Assembly: GCF_004765605.1 (NCBI RefSeq)
Contig: NZ_SRLC01000001.1
Coordinates: 1,922,001-1,986,000, forward strand
Source of the DNA: Hymenobacter aquaticus
GTDB taxonomy: Bacteria > Bacteroidota > Bacteroidia > Cytophagales > Hymenobacteraceae
Length of the DNA: 64,000 nt
Direction: 5' to 3'
The notes below the pieces were generated by a model that saw nothing but the letters and a program-made list of their open reading frames with translations, was not told the DNA's origin and ran no database searches. Of the stretch, positions 34,870-43,176 are shown piece by piece (positions within the stretch are counted from its first letter, which is position 1; every line of letters begins with the position of its first letter). The position numbers were made by a program, and so were the translations under genes.

Positions 34870-36231
34870 CGCAAGCGCGCGACCAAAGCCGAGCAGCCGC
34901 AGGAACTAGCCGGCCAGCAGCCGCCTACCCAACGACAGGCCTATCTGCGCTGGGAAGTACTCGACGACCAGAACAACCTGAAGGGCTCCGGCATCGTCGT
35001 GGCCCCAGTGACAACAGCCTCGACCAGTGGCTGGGCGTATCTGAACACCACGCTGCCAGCCCTGAACCTCAGCACCATTGAGTCCCGCACGGCCCACCTG
35101 AAGCTGCAGTTGCTCAACGATGGCAGCCAGGAAGTGCTCTTCGACTCTGTGACTATCCGGCATCCGCAGTCGGGCCTGCTCGTATCGCAGGAGCAGCATT
35201 ACTACCCGTTTGGCTTAAGCATGACTGGAGTAGCCATCAATACCTTGCCCGCGGAGGCTATTAGCAAGGCACAGAACAATGGCGGCAGCCAGTTAGAAGA
35301 TGAGTTGCTAGGCGAAGCAGCCAACTATACGACTACGTTCCGTCAATACGATCCGACACTAGGACGTTTTCTAGCCGTTGATCCTTTGGCGGGAGAGTTC
35401 TCAGAGCATAGCCCATTTAATTTTGCTACGAACGATCCTGTATACTATAATGATCCTGATGGTGCTGAGCCAGCAATCTACCGAAATGGCAGACAAATCA
35501 ACCCGCGGAATGTGTACGGGCAAAGAGAATTTGAAGGCTCCGCTATGGACTGGGATGCTTACAATAGCGCTATTAACGGCTATTTCGCTCCTGGAGTTCA
35601 TTCTGGTGACCCGTTTGGGGGTAGTGTAGAACGTGATGCTGCTAGGTCAGTTGGAGGGTATTATGTAAATGGCGAAATTCGTATAAAAATAGTCACTAAA
35701 ACCAAGGACAGAGATACTGGTAAGGAAACAATACGGAATGAATATTCACAGAATATCCAAGGTGACTGGGCTACAACACTATCTTGGACTGTATTAAGAG
35801 GTATTGCAATCGATGCGACTATAGTAGATCCTAGTGATGCTGTACCTCAAAAATGGGTTGCAGAGGCAGTAGTAGGTGCAGTTGCTGTTGGAGTACTGTA
35901 TAAAAAGCTGCCGAAAACTGGTATCCAATACACTTTACGTGCTACACATACTGGATTTTATCCAGTCTACGATTGGGGGAGAAAGAATCCAGTAGGTATG
36001 ACATTCCTGCCAGAAGGAGCTACTTGGAAAATCGGAGAAACAATGCAATGGAATCCAATAGAACAAAGTACAAAACGCTATCCTCAAGTATGGTTGAGGG
36101 CAACAGGATTACGTCTTCAACCTGAATACTACGGCAATCAGGTAGATATAAAAATGAAAGAACAAATGGAGTTAATGAATTATCTGTTTAATTACGGTGA
36201 TTTACCTCCTGGTAATAAAGGTTGGAAATAG
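34870..36231 (+). CDS. RHS repeat-associated core and toxin tip, 5'-truncated by IS481
   Basis: 3' end of an RHS polymorphic-toxin gene, open from the element's end with no start of its own; the first possible start is GTG 34999 (410 residues). Core motifs are QEQHYYPFGLSM, FRQYDPTLGRFLAVDPLA and FNFATNDPVYYNDPDG, the conserved end of the RHS core. The ~260-residue variable tail after DPDGAEP is AT-rich. Its last 100 residues hold YPVYDWGRK, TWKIGETM, KRYP, KEQMEL and a final PPGNK, a spacing like GIY-YIG nucleases (YxG, R, E, N), so a DNase tip is my inference. The full-length delivery part is gone, so secretion is unlikely. Confidence 0.8.
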   Translation, partial: RKRATKAEQPQELAGQQPPTQRQAYLRWEVLDDQNNLKGSGIVVAPVTTASTSGWAYLNTTLPALNLSTIESRTAHLKLQLLNDGSQEVLFDSVTIRHPQSGLLVSQEQHYYPFGLSMTGVAINTLPAEAISKAQNNGGSQLEDELLGEAANYTTTFRQYDPTLGRFLAVDPLAGEFSEHSPFNFATNDPVYYNDPDGAEPAIYRNGRQINPRNVYGQREFEGSAMDWDAYNSAINGYFAPGVHSGDPFGGSVERDAARSVGGYYVNGEIRIKIVTKTKDRDTGKETIRNEYSQNIQGDWATTLSWTVLRGIAIDATIVDPSDAVPQKWVAEAVVGAVAVGVLYKKLPKTGIQYTLRATHTGFYPVYDWGRKNPVGMTFLPEGATWKIGETMQWNPIEQSTKRYPQVWLRATGLRLQPEYYGNQVDIKMKEQMELMNYLFNYGDLPPGNKGWK

Positions 36232-36258
36232 TGCAAAAAACAGTAAAAAATTTGCGGC

Positions 36259-37290
36259 ATGAAGGTACTAATTGACTGGGAAGTTACAGCAGATGTTTAT
36301 CGTATGGCGAAGTATTTTTCGCCTACGATAAAAAAAATTGAAGCATATTTTGCTGATAAAGATTACGGGCAAAGCCTGCAAGAAGTATTCATTGGTCTTA
36401 GCTGCATGGGGATTATTGAAGGGCTGCCATATGAAAAAGATATTTTTCAAACAGGGCAAGTTATTCGAAAAAAGTACACTAAATCTGCAAATAGAATAGA
36501 GTTAAAAATTAAAATAAATTTTGACGATATAATAAACTGTACTGGTGATACATCACCAAGTATTTTAAGTAAAGTATTCAAGGCAGCATGTGATGTTATA
36601 TTAAATTATAAGTTAGTAAATTTTGATGCTACATCTTTTTGCTCCGATATCATTGCGCAGCTGAATAAAAGTATGATAACATCCGGGAAAATTTCCCCTG
36701 AGCAGGATTCTCTTACTAAGAGAATCGAACAAAGCTTTGTCAATACGGCTTTGAGTAATGTAAATTCACTGGACGAAACATTTTTCTGGAAATTGATTTC
36801 TGAAAGTAGAAATGAAGCTGGTCGCAATCTAACCAAGCAATGTGATTTAATTGTATCAAATTTAATTTCTCAACAGGAGGACGTTATTTTAGGATTTGAA
36901 ATCTGCATGCGGGATCTGTTGAAAAGACTCAATTGCCATGATGTGCTAACTGCTCTTAAAATAATACATGGTCAAATATCTGACGATTCATTTTTGTATT
37001 TAAGGTGTAATATTATATTATCGGGTAAAACAAATTTTTATCAATTTATTGATAATGCTGATAATATTAATATCGACGTAATGCAAATGCAATCAGGTGA
37101 AGAGTTGCTATTCGTTGCTGACAATGCTTTCTTGCTTAAGTATGGTGATGATTCAGACAAAACTTTGCCGAGTGATTATGGCATGGCTTCATACGATTAC
37201 AATATGGAAGATGGTCCATCTGGAGTTCCAGTACCCCAAGAAGGTTTGAAGAATAAATTTCCAAAACTGTCTTATCAGTTCATGAGATAG
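36259..37290 (+). CDS. Probable immunity protein with DUF4240 domain
   Basis: A 343-residue protein starting 27 bases after the RHS tip, the usual place for the immunity gene. The N-terminal half (1-160) is unrecognised. Residues about 175-280 match DUF4240: DETFFWKLISESRNEAG, FEICMRDLLKRL and HGQISDDSFLYLR. No signal peptide; cytoplasmic. The gene is strikingly AT-rich against the GC-rich genome, like the toxin tail, pointing to joint acquisition. Immunity function is inferred from position only. Confidence 0.75.
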   Translation: MKVLIDWEVTADVYRMAKYFSPTIKKIEAYFADKDYGQSLQEVFIGLSCMGIIEGLPYEKDIFQTGQVIRKKYTKSANRIELKIKINFDDIINCTGDTSPSILSKVFKAACDVILNYKLVNFDATSFCSDIIAQLNKSMITSGKISPEQDSLTKRIEQSFVNTALSNVNSLDETFFWKLISESRNEAGRNLTKQCDLIVSNLISQQEDVILGFEICMRDLLKRLNCHDVLTALKIIHGQISDDSFLYLRCNIILSGKTNFYQFIDNADNINIDVMQMQSGEELLFVADNAFLLKYGDDSDKTLPSDYGMASYDYNMEDGPSGVPVPQEGLKNKFPKLSYQFMR

Positions 37291-37391
37291 AATGATGGTA
37301 ATATGTTTTAATATTTGGATACCATTATTGCTTATTATTACATAATTTACTTGAGATCTTTAATAAGTATTAAAAAACAACTTGCCTGATC
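37291..37391. other. AT-rich gap between immunity gene and T9SS gene
   Basis: About 100 bases of AT-rich sequence without a gene, probably holding the promoter of the FG-GAP protein gene. GC-rich sequence resumes near 37470, marking the right edge of the foreign stretch. Confidence 0.5.
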
Positions 37392-38909
37392 GTGATTAAA
37401 CATCCCTTTCTTAGAATCCAACGGCTACATAGCTTGATATTTCTTTTGTCCTCTTTCACTTCATTAGCTCAATCCATCCCGCCGCTCACCATTGGCTATG
37501 GACCCACTATCCAGTTGCCTACCGGTTCCGACATCAACGACGTAGCTGTGGCCGACCTCGACCACGACGGACGACCCGACTTAGCTATTCCCGAGCGTGC
37601 GCTGGACACGCTGGCGATTTTCGTGCAGAACGCTGGTGGCGGCTTTCCGGCTAAGGCCACGGCTCGCTACTACTTTAGCCGCGGCCCTCACACGATTATA
37701 CCCCTGGCCCTGAACGGCTACGGCGCGCCCGGCTCCCCGGTGCCCATCGCCGATGACCTGGTGCTGGGGGCCCGCCAATCAATCGAGCTGTATCTGCTGG
37801 ACAACGTGGGCACGGTGCCCGGGCAGCTGTCCCTGGTGGCCCGCCCCGCCTTGCGCTGGGGCCCCAACGGAGGCAGTCCGCCCACCGACCCGCGCCTGCT
37901 CACGGCCCCGCTCAACGGCGACGACTACCCGGACATTGCCTACTTGTACAATCCCAACGGCACGCCGCTAGCCGGGCTGGGCGGCAACGGGATTCTGTTC
38001 CGCAACACCCCACCCAACAACATTGCGCCCCCGCTCTTCTACCAGGCTCCCTTCCGCCCCGTGGATGCCAGCCTGGCTTGCATGTATGACCCCGGTGCGT
38101 ACAATGCCCTGCTCGCGTCGCCCACGACCAACGAAGTCATTATCGTAACTACGACCGGCAAAAGCCAGCCTAGCAACGCATGGTGGCAATCCGGCTACCA
38201 GAGCAAAGCCGCTTCGGGTGGCACGCGGCCCGTGGCTGCGGCAGGTGCCGACATCAACGGCGACGGCGCTACCGACTTAGTAGCCGCCCACGAAACCAAC
38301 CCCAACGTCGTCATTCAACTGCGCGACCCGGACCCTGTTGCCCAGTACGACCTGTTGTTTCCTACCAAGATTACCTACTCGCTGCCGGGCACACCACGGC
38401 AGGTGATTTTGCAGGATATGAACGGCGACAACCGCCCCGACCTGCTGGTGCTGCTGACTACAGGCCTGGTGGAGGTGTTCCGCAACACGGGCCAGAGCGG
38501 CCCGGCCCTGTTTGATGCGCCTCTGCTGCTGGCCACCGGGAGCCGCCCTTCGTACATGCGCCTGGCCGACATCAACGCCGACGGGCAACTCGACCTGGCC
38601 GTCGCCTGCCCCGGCGACAATACTGTCAACTTGTTTTACAACCAAAGCGTCGTGCTGGCAGCAAAACCGGTAACTAACCGGGAAACCATCGCCGTGTATC
38701 CTACTCCGGCCCGCACGATCTTGCACATTCGCCCGGCAAATGGGGAAGTCGTCACGACGGTAACCTTGCGCGACGCGCTGGGCCGCCCGGTGCGGCAGTG
38801 GAGCAAGCCAGGGGCCACAATCGACGTGGCGGACGTAGCGCGGGGCATGTACCTGCTGCAGCTGCAGGCCAGCGGGGGCGTGGTCACGCGCCGCATTGTG
38901 CTGGAGTAA
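37392..38909 (+). CDS. Secreted FG-GAP/VCBS-repeat protein with T9SS type A sorting domain
   Basis: A 505-residue protein from GTG 37392; no ATG is suitably placed. A signal peptide (LIFLLSSFTSLAQS) is followed by an FG-GAP/VCBS propeller with calcium-loop motifs DLDHDGRPDLAI, DINGDGATDLVA, DMNGDNRPDLLV and DINADGQLDLAV. The C-terminal sorting domain runs from about 428: AVYPTPARTILHI, LRDALGRPVRQW, VARGMYLLQLQ. It should be exported through the type IX system. The ligand or substrate is unknown. Confidence 0.88.
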   Translation: MIKHPFLRIQRLHSLIFLLSSFTSLAQSIPPLTIGYGPTIQLPTGSDINDVAVADLDHDGRPDLAIPERALDTLAIFVQNAGGGFPAKATARYYFSRGPHTIIPLALNGYGAPGSPVPIADDLVLGARQSIELYLLDNVGTVPGQLSLVARPALRWGPNGGSPPTDPRLLTAPLNGDDYPDIAYLYNPNGTPLAGLGGNGILFRNTPPNNIAPPLFYQAPFRPVDASLACMYDPGAYNALLASPTTNEVIIVTTTGKSQPSNAWWQSGYQSKAASGGTRPVAAAGADINGDGATDLVAAHETNPNVVIQLRDPDPVAQYDLLFPTKITYSLPGTPRQVILQDMNGDNRPDLLVLLTTGLVEVFRNTGQSGPALFDAPLLLATGSRPSYMRLADINADGQLDLAVACPGDNTVNLFYNQSVVLAAKPVTNRETIAVYPTPARTILHIRPANGEVVTTVTLRDALGRPVRQWSKPGATIDVADVARGMYLLQLQASGGVVTRRIVLE

Positions 38910-38921
38910 GCGTAGAAAATT

Positions 38922-41717
38922 CTAGTCTCGGGCCGAGCCCATGACTTCCACCCACCCGCGCAGCACGTGCGTGCTGCCGGGCTGGCGCAGCACGTAATAA
39001 TAGATCCCCGCCGGTACGTCGCCCCACTCGTTGCGGTAGGTTTCAGCGGTGTATACCTGTTTGCCCCAGCGGTTAAAGACTTCCAGTGACCAGTCGCCCT
39101 GTAGGCCCTGGGGCGCAAACCGGTCGTTCTTGCCGTCCCCGTTGGGCGTCACCACGTTGGGCACCAGCCAGCAGCGCTGCACCTCGATGCGGCGGCTGGC
39201 CGTCTGCACGCCACAGTTGGTACGACGCTCCACGGAGTACGTGCCTGCTGCCTGCACCCGCAGCGTGGCCCCGGTAGAGCCATCCGACCACCGGTACGTG
39301 GTACCAGCTGCGTCCGGTAAAGCCGGCAGTTGCAGTACTATGCCTTGGCCCTCGCACAGCGTGGTGTCGGCACCGAGGGTGAAAGGCGGATTGCCCGGCA
39401 GCTGCTGTACCACGTGCTGGGCCTCGCTGGAGCAGCCGCCCGGGAAGGTAACGCGCACGGAGTAGATGCCCGGCTCCCCGACGACAAGCTCCGGGCCCGT
39501 AGCGCCCGTATTCCAGCGGTAAGCCGCGGCGGCGGCGTCCCGCGCGGAAAGCGTGGTCGTTGCGCCCGGGCACAGCAGTGTTTGGCCCGTAATAGCGGCT
39601 ACCGGGGCCAGAACGGCGTAGCTTGCCGTGGCGGTGCAGCCGGCGGGAAAGGTTGCCGTTACCTGGTAGGTCCCGGTCTGGGCAGTCGAAATGCTGGCCG
39701 TAGTAGCCCCGGTACTCCAGCGAAACGTGGTAGCGCCCGGCGCCAGGGCTGTCAGCAGCGCTGGGCTACCGGCACTGACGCAGGCAGCCATGGGCCCGCT
39801 GATGGTTACGCTGGGCCCTACAACGGTGACGCGACGCGTGACGCTACAGCCCGCCCCATACGTGGCGGTGAGCTCATACACGCCGGGTGACGTGACGTCC
39901 AGCGTCGTAAGCGGCGAGCCCGTATTCCAGCGCAGGGAAGCCGCGCCCGGCGCGGAAGCCGTCAGACGGATGCTGCCGCCCGGGCAGAGCAGGGTGTCAC
40001 CCAGGATAGACACCACGGGCTGAATGCCCACCACCTGATGCATGGCCGTGGCGGTAGCTCCACCGGGAAAGGTAGCCGTAACGGTATACGTACCCGGCTG
40101 GGTTACGGTAATGGTGGCCGTAGTGGCACCAGTACTCCAGACATAGGTGGCCGCCAGTGCAGAGGGCGTCGCCTGCAACGGTACTTGGCCGCCGGCGCAA
40201 ATTTCGGTAGCGCCACTAATGCGCACGGTCGAGGCTTCGCCCAAACGGGCCAAAAACCCGCTGCCTATCCCCGACAGCGCACCTACCGGAGGCAGCGAGC
40301 CGAAGCTAGCCGGGGTGGAGACGTAGCCGCCCACGTACACATCTGTGCCGACGATGGCCAGAGCATTTCCCTGGTCGATTTCGGGACTGCCGGCCCGCTG
40401 TGCCCAAGCCCAGCTGGAGGATGTCCCTTGATCATCCAGTTGGGCCACAAATATGTCTCCTAAGCTGAAAATACCGGCACTAAGGAGCGTCGTAGTACCA
40501 AATGAAATCGAGGGACTGCCAAAAGAGCCAGTGATGCAGACGCCATTGCCATGCGGCACCACAGCGGACAGGTATTCGTCACTCTGTCGGCCCGTGCTGG
40601 CCACGGACTGTACCCAAGTAAAGCTACCGGTCGCTCCCGCATCGGTGAGCTTGGCCACAAAGCCGTCAAAGCCGGAACTGCCTCGGTTCGTTAGCGAGAG
40701 CGGACCAAAGCGGATAAGTTGTCCGGTAAAGAAGCCCCCGACGTACACGTTGGCCCCCTGCACGGCCAGGGCCGTACCGGATTCGTCCGCAGTGCTGCCC
40801 GCAGCCTGGGCCCAGGTAAAGGTGCTGGACGGACCGGCATCCGTCAGTTTGGCCACGAATACGTCGGTTGCGCCGGCCCCCAGTAGCACCGTAGATCCGA
40901 AGGCCGTGGCTTCCTGCCCAAAGGCTCCCGTCAGGTACAAGCCGTTGCCCTGCACGGCCAGCGCCTCCACGGTCTCATTGCCCCGTCCCCCGATGCGTTG
41001 TGCCCATACCACCCGGGATGTGGTGCCGGCATCCTCCACCTTGGCCACGTACCCATCGCCCAGGAAACCCGCGCTGGGGTTGGTCAGCGTCAGGGAGCCA
41101 AAGGTGGCGGTAGGACTCTGGTAATAACCGCCAACGTACACGCTCGTACCGCTGACGGCCAGCGAGGTGGCTCTATCACTGGCCCACCCGCCAAACTGCT
41201 GGGCCCAGACGAACGTGCCGGACGAGCCCGCGTCGGTCAGCTTGGCGACGAAACCATCTCTGTCACCACTATAACTACTGAGACGCATAGGGCCAAATTG
41301 GGCCTCTTCACCCAAAAACTCCCCCGCGACATACACGCTGGAGCCACTGACGGCTATTGCCGTGGGGGCATCATAACCTGGCCCCCCTGCTCGCTGTGCC
41401 CACAGAAACCGGTTGGCCGCCGGGCTCCACTTGGCAACAAAGATGTCGCTTTGCCCGGCACTGACCAAGGTGGTTCCGGCCAGCGACAGCGCGCCATAAA
41501 AGTAGCCCGCAATAAAGATATCTCCGTTGGCGGTGGTAATCGATTTAACGTTTGAAGGGTCAGCAGCCTGACTCAGGGCGAAAGCCGCCTGCCAGGCTGG
41601 GGCCTGGGCCTGGGCAATCGAGGAGGAGAGAAGAAGATACAAGAGAAGCAGAAAGCTTCTTTTCAACAAGTACAGAGACGTTGATGCCTGGGAGAAAGCA
41701 GCGAAAGTATAAGCCAC
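38922..41717 (-). CDS. Large SBBP / Ig-like protein with gliding-motility C-terminal domain (T9SS type B)
   Basis: A 931-residue surface protein. The start is GTG 41717 (a TTG inside is possible); a signal peptide ends near AQAQAP. Residues ~40-500 are SBBP propeller repeats. Five PKD/Ig-like domains follow, each with a CxGG or CPGG start and an RWNTG/WSTG core (ICAGGQVPL, LCPGGSIRL, ACVSAGSPA, LCPGATTTL, LCEGQGIVL). The C terminus VVTPNGDGKNDRFAPQGLQG with VFNRWGKQVY and AGIYYYVL is the CHU_C domain used as a type B sorting signal. It is convergent with the FG-GAP gene, 12 bases apart. Probably an adhesin-like surface protein. Confidence 0.88.
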   Translation of the reverse strand: MAYTFAAFSQASTSLYLLKRSFLLLLYLLLSSSIAQAQAPAWQAAFALSQAADPSNVKSITTANGDIFIAGYFYGALSLAGTTLVSAGQSDIFVAKWSPAANRFLWAQRAGGPGYDAPTAIAVSGSSVYVAGEFLGEEAQFGPMRLSSYSGDRDGFVAKLTDAGSSGTFVWAQQFGGWASDRATSLAVSGTSVYVGGYYQSPTATFGSLTLTNPSAGFLGDGYVAKVEDAGTTSRVVWAQRIGGRGNETVEALAVQGNGLYLTGAFGQEATAFGSTVLLGAGATDVFVAKLTDAGPSSTFTWAQAAGSTADESGTALAVQGANVYVGGFFTGQLIRFGPLSLTNRGSSGFDGFVAKLTDAGATGSFTWVQSVASTGRQSDEYLSAVVPHGNGVCITGSFGSPSISFGTTTLLSAGIFSLGDIFVAQLDDQGTSSSWAWAQRAGSPEIDQGNALAIVGTDVYVGGYVSTPASFGSLPPVGALSGIGSGFLARLGEASTVRISGATEICAGGQVPLQATPSALAATYVWSTGATTATITVTQPGTYTVTATFPGGATATAMHQVVGIQPVVSILGDTLLCPGGSIRLTASAPGAASLRWNTGSPLTTLDVTSPGVYELTATYGAGCSVTRRVTVVGPSVTISGPMAACVSAGSPALLTALAPGATTFRWSTGATTASISTAQTGTYQVTATFPAGCTATASYAVLAPVAAITGQTLLCPGATTTLSARDAAAAAYRWNTGATGPELVVGEPGIYSVRVTFPGGCSSEAQHVVQQLPGNPPFTLGADTTLCEGQGIVLQLPALPDAAGTTYRWSDGSTGATLRVQAAGTYSVERRTNCGVQTASRRIEVQRCWLVPNVVTPNGDGKNDRFAPQGLQGDWSLEVFNRWGKQVYTAETYRNEWGDVPAGIYYYVLRQPGSTHVLRGWVEVMGSARD

Positions 41718-42111
41718 GGTGTATGCGGTAAACCATCCACCAGCAGCTCGCTGGCGAAGCAGAAATAAATAAAATGGCCCGTTTTGTATGGCCAGTGATG
41801 GGCATTCGTCAAAGATACTTTTAACCGATCATTTGGCGGGTGCCTTTGTTCTAAGGAGTGGCTATTGGAAGTAAAAAGCTGATTTATATATCCTCGCCAC
41901 TCAGTTTTCTGTGAAAGGTTGTCGGGGGCAGTAGAGCAGAAAAAAATACCCGCGTAATGGACTGACAAAGGCTCAACAAGCCTATCCAGTAATCAATGGA
42001 AAGGAAGCTTACGCCCGCGCGTCTTGTCTCAGGGCTAAAACGTAGAACTACAACTTGATGCCTTGACCAGAGCCGGCTGTGGAACCAGCTTTGAGGAGAA
42101 AGCGTCCGGGA
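41718..42111. other. Gap with no recognisable gene
   Basis: About 390 bases before the pseudogene. It must hold the promoter of the 38922 gene. I see no gene, clear hairpin or repeat in it. Confidence 0.5.
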
Positions 42112-42323
42112 CTACCAACGCCCAACCGGATCCTGCTGCTTGAGGGCGTGCAGCATCTCGCGGTGGCGCTTCTCGGCCTGATCTTCCCGGTACGAAGCCA
42201 CAGCCCAAATGGCGGCCGGAATCCAGCCGATCAGCGTCAGGTGCAGAATCCGCAGAGCAGTCCTTTGAGCACGTGGCCCCGGAAAATCATGGAAATACCG
42301 GGCAATAGAATGGCAAAAAGCAT
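42112..42323 (-). pseudogene. Frameshifted YqaE/Pmp3-like small membrane protein
   Basis: From ATG 42323 the frame reads MLFAILLPGISMIFRGHVLK GLLCG and then meets a stop. Shifting by one base near 42250 gives LTLIGWIPAAIWAVASY then REDQAEKRHREMLHALKQ to a TAG at 42112. Together these form a ~70-residue two-helix protein like the YqaE/Pmp3 group in Bacteroidota. One base is missing in the GG-ATT junction. The IS5 element sits 36 bases upstream and cuts it from the DUF5916 gene, its former neighbour. Confidence 0.7.
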
Positions 42324-42359
42324 AGGGTAGAAGGCGAGGTTGTCCGAACAGTAAATCTA

Positions 42360-43152
42360 GGAGGTGTTAACAGTAGGTAGTATGTTTGGACATGGAGTAT
42401 TTGTTGACCGACGCGCAGTGGGCGCGGATTGCGCCGCTGCTGCCGGGCCGGGAAGGCACGAAGGGCGAGCGGGGCCAGGACAATCGCCGATTTGTGGAAG
42501 CCGTGCTCTGGCTGCTGCGCAACGGCTGCCGCTGGCGGGCTTTGCCGGCGGCGTGGGGCAACTGGCACACGACGTACACGCGCTTCCAGCGCTGGACCGC
42601 TTCCGGGGTGTGGGCCCGGGTGCTGGCCGCGGTGCAAGAAGACGATGCGCTGCACACGCTGCTGGTGGACTCGACCACGGTGCGGGCCCACCAGCATGCC
42701 AGCGGGGCACGCAAAAAAACGGGCCGCAAGCCCTCGGACGCAGCCGCGGCGGGCTGACGACGAAGCTGCACACGGTAGCTGACGCGCGAGGCCGGTTCGT
42801 GCGTGGGGGCTTGACGGCGGTCAGCGCCACGATACCCCGCAGGCCTTGCCCCTGCTCGACGGACTCGCCCCAGCTTACCTCATTGCCGACCGCGGCTATG
42901 ATTCAGACCCGCTCGTGGCCGTCTTGGCTGCCCGCGGCACCTGCGCCGTGATTCTGCCCCGGTGCAAGCGCCGCCACCCGCGGGCCTACGACGCGGCCCG
43001 TTACGCCCAGCGCCACCCCGTCGAACGGCTGTTTAGCCGACTCAAGCAGTTTCGCCGCGTCGCGACCCGATATGACAAGTTGAATGCGCATTTCTTAGCC
43101 TTTATCCACCTGGCCGCAACTGTCCTCTGGTTGCGCGACTGTTAACACCTCC
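42360..43152. mobile_element. IS5-family insertion sequence (IS427-like)
   Basis: 793 bases with perfect 15-base terminal inverted repeats GGAGGTGTTAACAGT / ACTGTTAACACCTCC, flanked by TA on both sides (within CTAG). The transposase is split over three frames, so this copy is probably unable to move by itself. Length and frame structure fit the IS427 group. Confidence 0.88.
42386..43145 (+). pseudogene. IS5-family transposase, two frame changes
   Basis: First frame 42386-42757: LTDAQWARIAPLLPGREG, NGCRWRALPAAWGNW and LLVDSTTVRAHQHASG, with the first DDE aspartate in VDSTT. After a -1 shift, probably the programmed one at the A-run near 42715, the frame gives RGGLTTKLHTVADARG. A second shift near 42821, where one base seems to be missing in GCGGTCAGC, leads to the third frame with YLIADRGYDSD (second Asp) and HPVERLFSRLKQFRRVATRYDK (given as VERLFSRLKQF; catalytic Glu). 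The second shift is not expected in working copies. Confidence 0.82.
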
Positions 43153-43176
43153 TAGATACCACTTTTCCTCCTACCC

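Noticed and set aside
42079..42330. 83-residue plus-strand frame
   Set aside because: It lies opposite the frameshifted YqaE-like gene, whose two halves make clear biological sense; the plus frame has no recognisable feature.
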